Below, one piece after another: positions 8,530-17,800 of a stretch of DNA of 42,312 nt. This stretch comes from an uncultured Bacilli bacterium. Lineage in GTDB: Bacteria; Bacillota_I; Bacilli_A; RF39; UBA660. The DNA lies in NCBI GenBank assembly GCA_934096605.1, contig CAKOMI010000006.1:1-42312 (forward strand), given 5' to 3'. The notes below the pieces were generated by a model. The model had not been told where the DNA came from and ran no database searches. It saw only the letters and a program-made list of their open reading frames with translations. A program made the position numbers and the translations under genes. How positions within the stretch are numbered: position 1 is the stretch's first letter; each line of letters opens with the position of its first letter.

Positions 8530-10768
8530 TGCTAATACTAAATTTTCTAGACAACAAGATATTTCTAATGATTTGCAAGTATTAGAGGATAATGATATTT
8601 TGAAACGTAATTTATCTTCGATTTCTAAAAAGACGGCAAATAAATATGAACAATTATTTGTTGATATTGAAAATGAAATAAATTCACAAGCAAAATTTTC
8701 AATGTCAGATATTTTATTTAATACTTTATCAATTTTTCAAAAATTAATATATACTGATGTAAAAAATAATTCTCAACTTTCTAGTGAAATTGTGAAAAAT
8801 GGATTGTATCATTTTACAACTGAAGAAAATGCAATGAAAATTTTGCAATCTGGTTATGTGAAAAAGTCTAATTATGTTATATCTTATGGCAAAGAAAAAT
8901 CATTTTTTTTCAATGGAATTCCTGATATAGCTGATGTAGCAATAAATTTACCCTCAATAACACAAACTCAAGTTGCTGTTAAGTTTGATGTATCAGAATC
9001 TATGGTATCAGATTTCAGATACAGAGCTTACGATGATGGTGCTGTCACTTATGATGGAAATTATAATTTTGATAGAAATACAGCTAGACTCGTGTATTTA
9101 GCATTACAGTTTGATGAAAATAATAAGCTTGTTTACAAAGAAGTGTCTAAACCAGAATATGATATGATTAATAATGCAGCCCGTGATATGAAAAGCTTAA
9201 ATATTTTTAATGATAAACTAAGAACTTTAAAATCTTGTTCAATTGGTTTTGCTAAGCAAACAGAGTATTTTTTGAATAATATTAATAACTTGTATTCTAA
9301 AGCAGCAGATTTAACAAATACTGGTGCTACTATAGTTAATAGTAAAATAAATAGCATTTTAAATTTGTTAAATCCTAATTTGCAGTTTGTAGATCCAAAT
9401 GGTATTACAGTTTCTATGGATTTATCTGATATAAATGAAAGTGGTAGTGATAATCGGCTAGATTTTTTAGATATAACTGAAACTATGAGTATAACAAAAA
9501 CATTTGAATTAGATAAAAATTCTTCTAAAAAAACCAATGTCATTAAAACTCTTGATTTAAATGAACTTTTTTTAAGAGATAGAGATGCTTCGAACATTAG
9601 ATATGAAGAGTCTTTACCAAATTCTGTGAAAAGTAGAATCTTTGAAAGAATTAATACTAATTATGATTCTTTTTTCTATAATGCTCTTACCGGTTTTTAT
9701 GGTGTTGATCAAGATACCATAGGCAAACATATTAATATTGAAATTAAAAATTTTGATTGGTTAAATAATAAAAGTGATTTTATAAAATTTTTAATCAATA
9801 ATTATGGTTTTAATTCCAGTGATGCAAATACTTATTTAAATAAATTGTTGAAATTCAAAAAAAAGAAAATTGCATATGATTTTTCAGCAAATGAAGGAAT
9901 AATTTTAACTGATTACTTCTTTGATAAATGTTATCGTGAAAATAGATATGATATTATTGATTTATTTGATAATAGCTTTGTATTTTATTATGATGATAAT
10001 ATTAAAAGATTACATTCAAAATTAATGAATTATGGAATGGAGCATTATGATGCTTTAAGAGTTTTATGTGCAATTAATAGTACTGGGGTTTGTTCATATG
10101 CTGCTGTAGCAAATCAAATATTATATGCTTATAAAGGTAACTACAATGCTTTTGAAAAGGATTTTGGCTATCCAATGTACATTAATATTGATGGTAATGT
10201 CGGCTTAAACACTTCAGAGCTTTTGTTAGATATGTATACACATATAAATAGTAATAGATTTTCTGACAGTTTGTATAAGGGTAATCTTTTTTATTATGAT
10301 ATTAATGGAAATCTTCATATAAATAATTTGTTAACCGAAAACCAAGTTTTTTTAGGTAATAGTGATGGTACTAATTTAGATGCGATAAATTCATTTTTAC
10401 AATCTAAAAATCCAAATTTGAAATTTGTTCAATCTGATTTCAAAAGAAATTCTGATTACACATCTTTGGCAGATTTAAAGGAAGCTGTTGCTAATCAATT
10501 GTTAAAACCATATAACAATACTATTGTGTTAGATGTTTATCGTACTAAAAGTACTAAAAAGCCATTAAGATTTATAGATGAATCAGGAAATGTTTTTTTC
10601 AGTACTTATAATTGGAACGAAGGTGCTGGGCACGCTGTTTGTGTAACTGGCATGAATGATTACTATTTTATAGTAAGTTCTTGGGGTGAAAGATTGTTTA
10701 TTCCTATAGAAGATTTAATTAATAATGTATATGATTTTGGCTTTAATCGTGTGGAGGGGATTGAATGA
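6548..10768 (+). CDS. Giant T7SS-type polymorphic toxin 2 with papain-like C-terminal domain
   Basis: A 1406-residue protein from ATG 6548. Residues ~1-660 are identical to toxin 1. It then has its own version of the GLYHFTTEENAMKIL-type domain (~750-880), clearly related to that of toxin 1 but diverged, then the shared DLTNTGATIV patch, an acidic linker and a new C-terminal domain. That domain has Cys1182 (STGVCSYAA), His1362 (GAGHAVCVTG) and a SSWGE motif near 1377-1381. This is the Cys, His and SWG order of papain-like and C39-like peptidases, with Ser in place of the usual Asn before WG. It is followed by an overlapping candidate immunity gene. Substrate is unknown. Toxin function and secretion are inferred from architecture and location. 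Confidence 0.85.
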   Translation: MKVITEVNTDNIRKVIDTLENYSKYYLNKREVFDISNYQTDDYDDISAFNGLLKKIKSNYNDISNNINNIVSYMQEYCNDIEGLENKVSEKGGIVKESNASIVASKISMSIDSSSVNDTELFEINTYNEQSSNTQEMSKYMSKFIEETDKRISDNEIINTSDEEVGKATKISKIGNVLKSLLSFIDSKVETPELVIDDKVYNETYQEYTNPLESQKTLMKQYISAVDEELKEYETIENEFSRAKYHLRTIDDISMLSKESQKVIKEKFGTLEDYKKYISELKELKTSCETNIEQIEQNIDVAKYECLTVLSDYDKYQNKDKVDSSKITIENVEGVNYFTSYEEYCKRYGQVSELEYARGLEERISKLSNEAYSVDDHTKQLLNLIHVAKTDETYSKIYNYLNDKYGAYEANEYLKVIENTVNQAIGKEKAQAYLNTLSKEENIKEAITNHLKVTGKGIDSGIQSSASGIEHAISAAGAFITGESPSRANTIEEYENMYLSQAIASGDYTGAYLKDNYAISQGIGNMAPSIALSMAGGGAIGSALLGISAGGNSYHEMLTEGYTNSQALTYGVISGATESITEKFLGGISFFNDVPVDSFKSYIHSMAKEGLEEGGQEIFGEGVKSLITGEKINGNELKGNVIQSALYGGITAGILNTPSMIANTKFSRQQDISNDLQVLEDNDILKRNLSSISKKTANKYEQLFVDIENEINSQAKFSMSDILFNTLSIFQKLIYTDVKNNSQLSSEIVKNGLYHFTTEENAMKILQSGYVKKSNYVISYGKEKSFFFNGIPDIADVAINLPSITQTQVAVKFDVSESMVSDFRYRAYDDGAVTYDGNYNFDRNTARLVYLALQFDENNKLVYKEVSKPEYDMINNAARDMKSLNIFNDKLRTLKSCSIGFAKQTEYFLNNINNLYSKAADLTNTGATIVNSKINSILNLLNPNLQFVDPNGITVSMDLSDINESGSDNRLDFLDITETMSITKTFELDKNSSKKTNVIKTLDLNELFLRDRDASNIRYEESLPNSVKSRIFERINTNYDSFFYNALTGFYGVDQDTIGKHINIEIKNFDWLNNKSDFIKFLINNYGFNSSDANTYLNKLLKFKKKKIAYDFSANEGIILTDYFFDKCYRENRYDIIDLFDNSFVFYYDDNIKRLHSKLMNYGMEHYDALRVLCAINSTGVCSYAAVANQILYAYKGNYNAFEKDFGYPMYINIDGNVGLNTSELLLDMYTHINSNRFSDSLYKGNLFYYDINGNLHINNLLTENQVFLGNSDGTNLDAINSFLQSKNPNLKFVQSDFKRNSDYTSLADLKEAVANQLLKPYNNTIVLDVYRTKSTKKPLRFIDESGNVFFSTYNWNEGAGHAVCVTGMNDYYFIVSSWGERLFIPIEDLINNVYDFGFNRVEGIE
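9308..9421 (+). repeat. Second shared patch between the two toxins, copy B
   Basis: Counterpart of 4447-4560. It differs at a few bases, several of them synonymous, and the similarity fades after the SM-LS-INE codons. Confidence 0.75.
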
Positions 10769-11469
10769 ATAAAATGAATTATGTTGATGAAACTTTTTTG
10801 CTATTAGAACGTCCAAATATTAGGGAAGAATGTAATATAAATAGTGAAGAAGAGATGAATAAGTATTTAATTGCTTATAATACTTATAATGAATTACTTA
10901 TTAAATTTTTAATCAAAAAATTTGATTTAAAAGCTATTGATATGGAACTAGAAAAGAAAGAGCAATCATTTCCTGCAATTTCTGATGCTGATAAAGATTT
11001 GTATCAGCATTCAGCTGAGGGGTATTTAAAATATTTTTATTTGAGGAATAATATATATATTGAAAGACTTAACCAAGGACAATTACAATATCTTCTTTCT
11101 GTTTATTCTTCTAATAATTTTGAATTATCTTCTGAAAATGAGCAGTTTATCAACAATACATATTTAAATGTTATTTTGGAGAGTCCTTCTGAAAAAAGTA
11201 TAAATATCAGTTACGGACCTGATAATTTAAAATATTATAAGCCAAGTAATTCTATTGTTATAGGTGTAAGATATGATAAATTCAAAAATTCTATGAATAA
11301 TGACCAAACTTTAAATAATTTTGTTTCTTTAGAAGGTCAACTTCTATTGTTAACCCAATTTTTAGAATATAAAATAAAGCGACAGTATAATATTCCTTTT
11401 AGTGTAATTGAATATGATGATTTTAGTGTACATCGTAAAAAAAAAATGATAGATATTAGTAGGAAGTGA
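10765..11469 (+). CDS. Candidate immunity protein for toxin 2
   Basis: A 234-residue soluble, acidic protein whose ATG overlaps the toxin 2 stop (ATGA), with a GGAGGGG ribosome site inside the toxin's last codons. The first half is predicted helical and the second half contains beta-like stretches (an SIVIGVRYDKF segment). I recognise no family. It sits between toxin 2 and yukD, exactly where a cognate immunity gene is expected. It shows no similarity by eye to the 93-residue protein after toxin 1, which fits the toxins having unrelated tips. The role is inferred from position. Confidence 0.65.
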   Translation: MNKMNYVDETFLLLERPNIREECNINSEEEMNKYLIAYNTYNELLIKFLIKKFDLKAIDMELEKKEQSFPAISDADKDLYQHSAEGYLKYFYLRNNIYIERLNQGQLQYLLSVYSSNNFELSSENEQFINNTYLNVILESPSEKSINISYGPDNLKYYKPSNSIVIGVRYDKFKNSMNNDQTLNNFVSLEGQLLLLTQFLEYKIKRQYNIPFSVIEYDDFSVHRKKKMIDISRK

Positions 11470-11473
11470 CAAT

Positions 11474-11728
11474 ATGAAGGATAAAATTTTAGTTACAATT
11501 ATAGTGCCAATAATAGATGAAGAGTATGATATGTATATTCCTATTAGGAAAAAAGTTGGTACTGTTAAAAGTTTAATTATTAAGATGGTGGAAGAACTAA
11601 GTAATCATGCCTTTGTTGATGATGGCTGTAAGAGATTATATGATAGAGTTAGTGGTAACGTTATTGATGAAGCACAGTTTGTAAGATATAGTTCTATAAA
11701 AAATGGTTCTAAATTAATTTTGTATTAG
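11474..11728 (+). CDS. yukD: YukD/EsaB-family ubiquitin-like T7SS protein
   Basis: An 84-residue ubiquitin-fold protein: a first beta strand (KILVTIIVP), a central helix (VKSLIIKMVEEL), and the LYDRVSGNVID and NGSKLILY segments typical of the YukD/EsaB family (about 80 residues). It lacks a C-terminal diglycine, as expected, since members of this family are not conjugated. It stands 12 bases before essC in the same orientation, the usual pairing in T7SSb loci. EsaB is a small cytosolic component needed for or regulating T7SS activity in Staphylococcus and Bacillus. Assignment is by length, fold pattern and context. Confidence 0.85.
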   Translation: MKDKILVTIIVPIIDEEYDMYIPIRKKVGTVKSLIIKMVEELSNHAFVDDGCKRLYDRVSGNVIDEAQFVRYSSIKNGSKLILY

Positions 11729-11740
11729 GGAGGTGAGTAT

Positions 11741-14700
11741 ATGGAAATAGTAATTATTAAAGAAAATAAGTTAAATGTGTTTAAACTTCCAGAAAATGTT
11801 GTAGGTAATTATTGGATTACCGATTATGAAAATGGACGTAAGATAAACATGGTTAATATAGAAGCTTCAAGTGATGGGTGGAAACTAATAAGCAATGATG
11901 ATGCTTTTATTGTTGATAACCAAGATATTATGATACCAAATGTTATACTACAAAATTATCATTTCTATTCTTTACAAAATAATTTTCGACATGAAAAATA
12001 CTATTTATATTGTTCACCAGTTTATGATAATTCTTATAAAGAATTTGGTGTTAATAATGAAAGTATTATTCATGTAGGTAATTCTTCTAAAAATGAAATT
12101 TGTTATAATTTAGGAGGTATAAGCGAGGTTGGTTTTACAATAAACAAGAAAGATAATTATTATTATTTAACTGTTAATGATGATAATTCATTAATTTTTG
12201 TTAATCAAAATAGAGTGAATAAAAGTCAAAGAATTTTATATGGTGATATTATTTTCTGGTATGGGTTAAAACTTATTTTAATGAAACATGATGGTATTGA
12301 TTATTTTCTTATTAATAATCCTGGTGGATTACTTGCCTTTAATGCTGCATTTGTTAATGTGGTTCCACAAAAAATTTCTTATAATGAAGATTATGCTGAA
12401 TTAAATGATGAAAGTTTAAATTTTTCTAAGGATTATTTTTATCGTACGCCATACTTTTATCAAAAACTTTCTCATTATATATTGCAAATTGATGCTCCAC
12501 CAACAAAAGTTAATGATGATGGCACTCCTGAAATTTTAACGATTGGACCAATGCTTACAATGTCTATGATGTCAGTGGTAATGCTTATGTCAACAATGAA
12601 TTCTATTGGGTCTGGAGAACGTACTTTTGATGATTCTTGGACAAGCATTGCAATGTGTGTCGTTATGCTAGCTAGTAGTTTACTATGGCCAATGCTTACA
12701 AGAGCCTATCAAAAATTTTCTAATAAAAATTTAGAAAGAAAACGTCAAAAGTTGTATATGAAATATTTGACTAAAAAAGAAAAAGAAATTTTAAATGAAT
12801 TAGAAAAACAACGTCAAGGGTTAATTGAAAATAATTTTAGTATTAGTCAATGTCAAGATATAATTAAAGGTCATAATGTTAAACTTTGGCAAAAAAGAAT
12901 AACTGATGATGATTTTTTGACTTTACCAATTGGTATTGGCAATTTACCTATGCAAATTGAAATAAAGTATCCAGAAGAACATTTTTCTTTAGATGAAGAT
13001 AATTTGTTAGATGAGGTGCATAAATTAGGACAAAAGGAAAGAATTCTTAAAGATGTTCCAATTACATATTCTTTTTATGATAATGTGGCAACTGGTATAG
13101 TTGGTAATTATAAAATTAACAAAGATTTTATAGATAGACTTATTTTACAAATTGTTACAAGATATAGTTATGATGAGGTTAAAATTGTTTTATTAACATC
13201 TATGGAAAATGAGGCGGCTTGGGATTATGTTAAAGTTTTACCACATTGTTGGTCTAACGATAAAACTTTTCGTTATTTTGCTTCTAGTAATGATGAATAT
13301 AGAGAAATTGCTTATAATTTAGAAAAAGTTTTTCAATCTAGAGTAGAAAATGCTAGTGATACTAGGAATATTCCACATTATATAATTATTACTGATGCAA
13401 TAAAATCAGTTGATAACTATGACCTAATCAAAAATGTTTTGAGTAATGGAGAAAATATTGGTTTTAGTATGGTCATGCTTGTGGATAGAGTTTCTGCTTG
13501 TCCAAATGAATGCAAAAATTTTATTAATTTGAATAAAAGTGGTTGTTATATTTTTAATAGTGTTATTAACTTGAGTAATCAACAGTTTGTTATTGATGAA
13601 TCTTCAGTTGAAGAACTATATAATTGCGCAGTTGAACTGGCAAATATTGAGATTGAACTAAAGAATGATGCTCAAACTAGTTTGCCAGACGTTTATCATT
13701 ATTTAGAAATGTATCAAGTAGGTAAGGTTGAACATTTGAATTCTTTTGATAGATGGAAGAAGAGTAACCCTGTTCTTTCTTTACAAGCACCAGTTGGTAT
13801 TGGAAAAAGTGGTGAAATAATTAGTCTTGATTTACATGAGCGTTATCATGGACCACATGGTTTGATTGCTGGAACTACTGGTTCAGGTAAATCAGAATTT
13901 ATTATAACTTTTGTTTTATCTTTAGCAATTAATTATAGTCCTTATGATGTACAAATTATATTGATAGATTATAAAGGTGGTAGTTTAGCTGGTGCTTTTA
14001 AAAATGATAAATATGTTCTTCCACATTTAGCGGGAACAATCACTAATTTAGATGGAAATGAACTTAATAGATCACTTGCTTCAATTGAAAGTGAGGTAAA
14101 GAGAAGACAAAAGGAATTTAATGATGCAAAAGTTGTTACGAATGAAAGTACAATGGACATTTATAAATATCAAAAACTTTGGAAAGAAGGAAGGTTAGTT
14201 GGTAAGGAGCCAATTTCACATTTGTTTATTATTAGTGATGAATTTGCAGAATTAAAGGAACAACAACCTGACTTTATGGATAAACTTATAAGTGTGGCAC
14301 GTGTAGGTCGTAGTTTAGGAATTCATTTAATTTTGGCTACCCAAAAACCTGGTGGAGTTGTTGATCAACAAATATGGTCCAATACTAGATTTAGAGTTTG
14401 CTTGAAAGTTCAAGATACTGGAGATTCACAGGAGGTATTGAAGAAACCTGATGCTGCATTTTTGAAAAAAACAGGTAGATTCTACTTGCAAGTTGGGTAT
14501 GATGAAATATTTACGTTAGGACAATCTGCTTGGGCAGGAGGCCAGTATTATCCAAGTGTGACTTTTAAAAAACAAACTGATAATTCAGTTAATGCAATTA
14601 ATAATATTGGTTTTGTTACAATGTCCAAAGATAATACTAAAAGTTATAAAATTGAATCTCAAGGAGAAGAACTAACTAATATTGTAAAATATTTAAGTGA

Positions 14701-16336
14701 TTTAGCCATATCTGAAAATATAAAAATACATAAATTGTGGTTAGATAAGATACCAGCTAAAATATATGTTGATGCTTTAAAGAGTAAATATAATTATCTT
14801 AAGAAGGATTTTGATATTAATTTAGTTATTGGCGAGTATGATGATCCAAATACACAAAATCAATATTTGTTAACAATACCACTTACAAAGTATGGTAATG
14901 CTATTCTTTATGGTACAACTGGATCTGGTAAGGATACTTTTATAAGTACGATGATATACTCTGGTGTAACAAGTTATTCACCTTTAGAAATTAATTATTA
15001 TATTTTAGACTTTGGTTCTGAGACATTGGGTGTTTTTAAAAATGTTCCTCATGTTGGTGATGTGGCATATTTAAATGATACTGATAAAATTATAAATTTA
15101 TTTAAAATGGTTAATGAAATGTTAGTTGAACGTAAAAAGTTATTTTCTTCTTTTGGAGGTACATACGAAGGCTATAATCAAAATTCCGGAGAAAATGTTC
15201 CGGCAGTTGTTGTAATTATTAATAACTATGAATCATTTCTGGAAAATTTTGAAGATTTAAATGAACAACTTGCTTCTATTTTAAGAGAAAGTTATCGTTA
15301 TGGAATATATTTTGTGATTAGTGCTAGTAGTGAAACAAGTGTTAGAGTTAAAATTAAACAAAACATTTCACTTACATATGCTTTACAACAAAATAATGAT
15401 TCTGATTATGCTAATATTTTTGGTAATATAAGAGGGAAAACACCGGCTAAGATTAAAGGCCGTGGCTTATTTAAAAAAGAAAATGTGTATGAATTTCAAA
15501 CCGCATATTCAACAGATAATAATAATTTTTCGGAATTTATTAAAAATCTTGGTAATGAATTAAGTAAAACTTATGTAGATAAGGCTTTACCTATACCATC
15601 TTTGCCAGATAAAGTTTCTTTTGATGATGTAATTAAAAATATATCTCGTGATACTAATATGGCTATTGGTTTAAATAAAAACACTTTAGAAACTGAAAAA
15701 TATAATTTTGGAAAAGCTAGTATTTCACTTATTAGTAGTTATGAAATAGAAAAAATCACTGATTTCTTACAGGCCTTAATTAAAGAATTTCTATATATAA
15801 ATGTTTATGATATTTTAATATTAAATGGTAATGATATAAAATTTGATATAGTAGATATTGAGAAAAAAATTTACAATAATAATTATGATTCAATTATAAA
15901 TAAAGTGGCTGATTATGTTGATAAGGTTTACGATATTTATCAAGGTAATGGATTCAATGATGCTAGTTTACTTGAACATAAAAAACTTTGTGTATTTATT
16001 TGTGGAATAAATGATTTTATGAATAAATTGTCTGATGAGTTAAAAAAGAAATTTAGTGGTACTTTACAAAAAAATAATCAAATGAATTTAGTATCTTTTG
16101 TTATTGTTGACAATCCTGACGTGATAAAAACATTTGCTTATGATGAATGGTTTAAGGTTGGTACAGATACGTCAAAAGGTATTTTTGTTGGCAGTGGCAT
16201 TGATGAACAGAATTTGTTTAAAGTTGCAAAAATAACTAGAGAAGACCGTGAAGAAATACCAATTGATTTTGGTTTTATAATTAATAATTCCAAACTTGTT
16301 AAAATAAAATTATTATCTTCTTTTGAACAACATTGA
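11741..16336 (+). CDS. essC: EssC/YukB-type T7SS motor ATPase (FHA plus FtsK/SpoIIIE domains)
   Basis: A 1531-residue membrane ATPase behind a GGGAGGTGAG ribosome site, the usual size of T7SSb EssC. It has a forkhead-associated-type N-terminal region (~100-190), two membrane helices (~264-288 and ~302-320), a coiled linker, then FtsK/SpoIIIE-type ATPase domains. Domain 1 has Walker A GTTGSGKS at 711-718 and Walker B LFIISDE with Asp833. Domain 2 has GTTGSGKD at 1058-1065 but a weak Walker B (VIINNYESF). The third domain has lost Walker A. Degenerate distal ATPases are normal in EssC. It drives export of WXG100 partners and toxins through the membrane pore. This is the one unmistakable core component of the secretion system here. 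Confidence 0.97.
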   Translation: MEIVIIKENKLNVFKLPENVVGNYWITDYENGRKINMVNIEASSDGWKLISNDDAFIVDNQDIMIPNVILQNYHFYSLQNNFRHEKYYLYCSPVYDNSYKEFGVNNESIIHVGNSSKNEICYNLGGISEVGFTINKKDNYYYLTVNDDNSLIFVNQNRVNKSQRILYGDIIFWYGLKLILMKHDGIDYFLINNPGGLLAFNAAFVNVVPQKISYNEDYAELNDESLNFSKDYFYRTPYFYQKLSHYILQIDAPPTKVNDDGTPEILTIGPMLTMSMMSVVMLMSTMNSIGSGERTFDDSWTSIAMCVVMLASSLLWPMLTRAYQKFSNKNLERKRQKLYMKYLTKKEKEILNELEKQRQGLIENNFSISQCQDIIKGHNVKLWQKRITDDDFLTLPIGIGNLPMQIEIKYPEEHFSLDEDNLLDEVHKLGQKERILKDVPITYSFYDNVATGIVGNYKINKDFIDRLILQIVTRYSYDEVKIVLLTSMENEAAWDYVKVLPHCWSNDKTFRYFASSNDEYREIAYNLEKVFQSRVENASDTRNIPHYIIITDAIKSVDNYDLIKNVLSNGENIGFSMVMLVDRVSACPNECKNFINLNKSGCYIFNSVINLSNQQFVIDESSVEELYNCAVELANIEIELKNDAQTSLPDVYHYLEMYQVGKVEHLNSFDRWKKSNPVLSLQAPVGIGKSGEIISLDLHERYHGPHGLIAGTTGSGKSEFIITFVLSLAINYSPYDVQIILIDYKGGSLAGAFKNDKYVLPHLAGTITNLDGNELNRSLASIESEVKRRQKEFNDAKVVTNESTMDIYKYQKLWKEGRLVGKEPISHLFIISDEFAELKEQQPDFMDKLISVARVGRSLGIHLILATQKPGGVVDQQIWSNTRFRVCLKVQDTGDSQEVLKKPDAAFLKKTGRFYLQVGYDEIFTLGQSAWAGGQYYPSVTFKKQTDNSVNAINNIGFVTMSKDNTKSYKIESQGEELTNIVKYLSDLAISENIKIHKLWLDKIPAKIYVDALKSKYNYLKKDFDINLVIGEYDDPNTQNQYLLTIPLTKYGNAILYGTTGSGKDTFISTMIYSGVTSYSPLEINYYILDFGSETLGVFKNVPHVGDVAYLNDTDKIINLFKMVNEMLVERKKLFSSFGGTYEGYNQNSGENVPAVVVIINNYESFLENFEDLNEQLASILRESYRYGIYFVISASSETSVRVKIKQNISLTYALQQNNDSDYANIFGNIRGKTPAKIKGRGLFKKENVYEFQTAYSTDNNNFSEFIKNLGNELSKTYVDKALPIPSLPDKVSFDDVIKNISRDTNMAIGLNKNTLETEKYNFGKASISLISSYEIEKITDFLQALIKEFLYINVYDILILNGNDIKFDIVDIEKKIYNNNYDSIINKVADYVDKVYDIYQGNGFNDASLLEHKKLCVFICGINDFMNKLSDELKKKFSGTLQKNNQMNLVSFVIVDNPDVIKTFAYDEWFKVGTDTSKGIFVGSGIDEQNLFKVAKITREDREEIPIDFGFIINNSKLVKIKLLSSFEQH

Positions 16337-16346
16337 TTTATAATTG

Positions 16347-16367
16347 GCAGATATTTATCTGCTTTTT
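16347..16367 (+). terminator. Terminator after essC
   Basis: Stem GCAGAT/ATCTGC with loop ATTT, followed by TTTTT. It separates the toxin-yukD-essC unit from the WXG100 operon. Confidence 0.75.
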
Positions 16368-16399
16368 ACATTGGTTTTACGTTATTTTATGATTGATTG

Positions 16400-16428
16400 T
16401 TGAGTTTCTAATAGATAAATGTTATTCT
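16400..16428 (+). promoter_or_regulatory. Candidate promoter of the WXG100 operon
   Basis: TTGAGT (16400-16405) and TATTCT (16423-16428) are separated by 17 bases, each one or two bases from the vegetative consensus, 42 bases before the first WXG100 start. It suits separate, probably higher, expression of the small substrates. Confidence 0.55.
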
Positions 16429-16470
16429 CTTTTTAGAGTACGACATGTATGTGTTTAGAGGAGGGATAAC

Positions 16471-17127
16471 ATGGCAGTATTTCAATATGATCCAGAATTG
16501 GCTAAAAAATGGTCAAACGAGGTCGTAGATTATTTAAATGGCGAAGGAGATAGTGTATTTGTTTGTTCAAAAAAATTTAATGAACAAATGGAAAAGTTAG
16601 TTCAACCTGATGTTTGGACTGGTTCAGCTGCTTCTAAAAATTATCAAGATTTTATGGCAACTCATAATGCTCTTATTAAATTTACTAATACTTTTGGAGA
16701 TACGTTCCAAGAGGCTATGAATAAAGTAAATAAAAGTGTAGCAGATTTAGAGCTTGCTAACTTAGGAAAGGATACGAATGTTAGTTCAACATTTGGTACA
16801 TTATCTTATAACCAACTTTCAGCATTATCTGAAGAAAATATTAATAAAAGTTATGTAAGATATAATTATGCAACTATTATTAGTATTGGGTCTGTTTTAA
16901 AAAATATTAGAGTTTCTCTTGAAAATGTTAATGAAGGTTTAAAGAGAAAAATTTCAGAATTAAATAGTGGTTCTAATATTTGGGATGGTGATGCTTCAGA
17001 AAATGCTAAAGATTCACTTTTAGATGTTTTGAATAGCAATATGCCAGAGATTTTTGATTCATTAGATACATGTATAAAAAATATTGAAACAGCTGGTGAA
17101 AATGCACAAGCTGCTGATTCAATATAA
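16471..17127 (+). CDS. Tandem WXG100 protein (two WXG units fused)
   Basis: A 218-residue protein behind a GAGGAGGG ribosome site. It is about twice the length of a WXG100 protein. The first unit has Trp49-Thr-Gly51 in a helix turn (DVWTGSAASKNYQDF). The second has Trp171-Asp-Gly173 (NIWDGDASENAKDSL) with flanking amphipathic helices. WXG100 proteins such as EsxA are helical hairpins that dimerise and are exported by EssC; a fusion would give a built-in heterodimer. It is separated from the next small genes by two hairpins, so it may be expressed at a different level. Membership of the superfamily is confident; whether it is substrate, chaperone or structural is not known. Confidence 0.88.
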   Translation: MAVFQYDPELAKKWSNEVVDYLNGEGDSVFVCSKKFNEQMEKLVQPDVWTGSAASKNYQDFMATHNALIKFTNTFGDTFQEAMNKVNKSVADLELANLGKDTNVSSTFGTLSYNQLSALSEENINKSYVRYNYATIISIGSVLKNIRVSLENVNEGLKRKISELNSGSNIWDGDASENAKDSLLDVLNSNMPEIFDSLDTCIKNIETAGENAQAADSI

Positions 17128-17129
17128 TA

Positions 17130-17183
17130 TAGTCACTTAGGTGACTTTTATAGGTAAGTTTTAAGTTATTAAAATTTACCTAT
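17130..17183 (+). promoter_or_regulatory. Two consecutive hairpins between WXG100 genes (attenuator or processing site)
   Basis: First hairpin: AGTCAC/GTGACT with loop TTAG (17131-17146), followed by a short TTTTAT. Second: a 15-base-pair stem with one G-T pair (arms 17150-17164 and 17169-17183, loop GTTA). The next gene's GGGG ribosome site follows directly. The first resembles a weak terminator. The second could stabilise or direct cleavage of the mRNA. Confidence 0.6.
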
Positions 17184-17199
17184 AAAAGGGGTACTGTGT

Positions 17200-17493
17200 A
17201 TGATAGTTAAAGTCAATAAAAGTGTATTTGAAACTAATGTAAAAAAAATAAATGATAGTATAACCGATTTTAAAGACTTTATAGATGATATGAATAAAAC
17301 TGTGGATGATATTAGTTCGATTTGGAAGGGTGAAGAATATAATAATTTTTCTTCCAAAATGAATGATTTTGCTAAAGAACTTAGTAATTATGTTGAACAG
17401 TTAGAAACTTATCAGTCTTTTTTGGCTGGTTATATAGAGGCTCATAAAGCAATAGATTCAACATTTGAAAATAAAAATATTGAACTAAAGTAG
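17200..17493 (+). CDS. WXG100-family protein
   Basis: A 97-residue helical hairpin protein with Trp42-Lys-Gly44 (SSIWKGEEYNNF) between two amphipathic helices, the standard length and motif position of the WXG100 family. Ribosome site AAAGGGG precedes ATG 17200. It is the first of three tightly spaced genes (8-base gaps). These may be substrates of EssC or, like the small helical proteins encoded next to LXG toxins, partners that pair with the N-terminal domain of the giant toxins. Family is sure; partner choice is inference. Confidence 0.88.
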   Translation: MIVKVNKSVFETNVKKINDSITDFKDFIDDMNKTVDDISSIWKGEEYNNFSSKMNDFAKELSNYVEQLETYQSFLAGYIEAHKAIDSTFENKNIELK

Positions 17494-17501
17494 GTGATTA
17501 A

Positions 17502-17792
17502 ATGATTTCTTGTGATTATAAAGAACTTTTAGATAAATCAACTCAATTAAATAAAATTTTTTCAAAAATAACAAAAACTTTAATGGAAATTGAAGATGAT
17601 GGAGATTTACTAATGCAGCTTTCTAATTGGGATTCTGTTACTAGAGATTATTTTAATCAAAAATTTAATATGGTGAAAAAGAATGATGAAATTATAGGGG
17701 ATTTGATTTTAAATGTTAATTCTTATTTGGAAACAGTTATTGATAATTATTCTTCATTGGAACAAGGCTTAAATAATGCCTTTAAGTTTTAG
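17502..17792 (+). CDS. WXG100-like protein with W-D-S in place of W-x-G
   Basis: A 96-residue protein starting at ATG 17502 after an AGGTGATT site. It has the helix-turn-helix plan of WXG100 proteins, with Trp43-Asp-Ser45 (SNWDSVTRDYF) at the turn; Ser replaces Gly, a variation seen in divergent WXG100 members. It lies between a canonical WXG100 gene and a coiled-coil gene, all probably co-transcribed. Likely a partner or chaperone in the T7SS; no signal peptide or membrane segment is present. Confidence 0.8.
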   Translation: MISCDYKELLDKSTQLNKIFSKITKTLMEIEDDGDLLMQLSNWDSVTRDYFNQKFNMVKKNDEIIGDLILNVNSYLETVIDNYSSLEQGLNNAFKF

Positions 17793-17800
17793 GTGATAAA

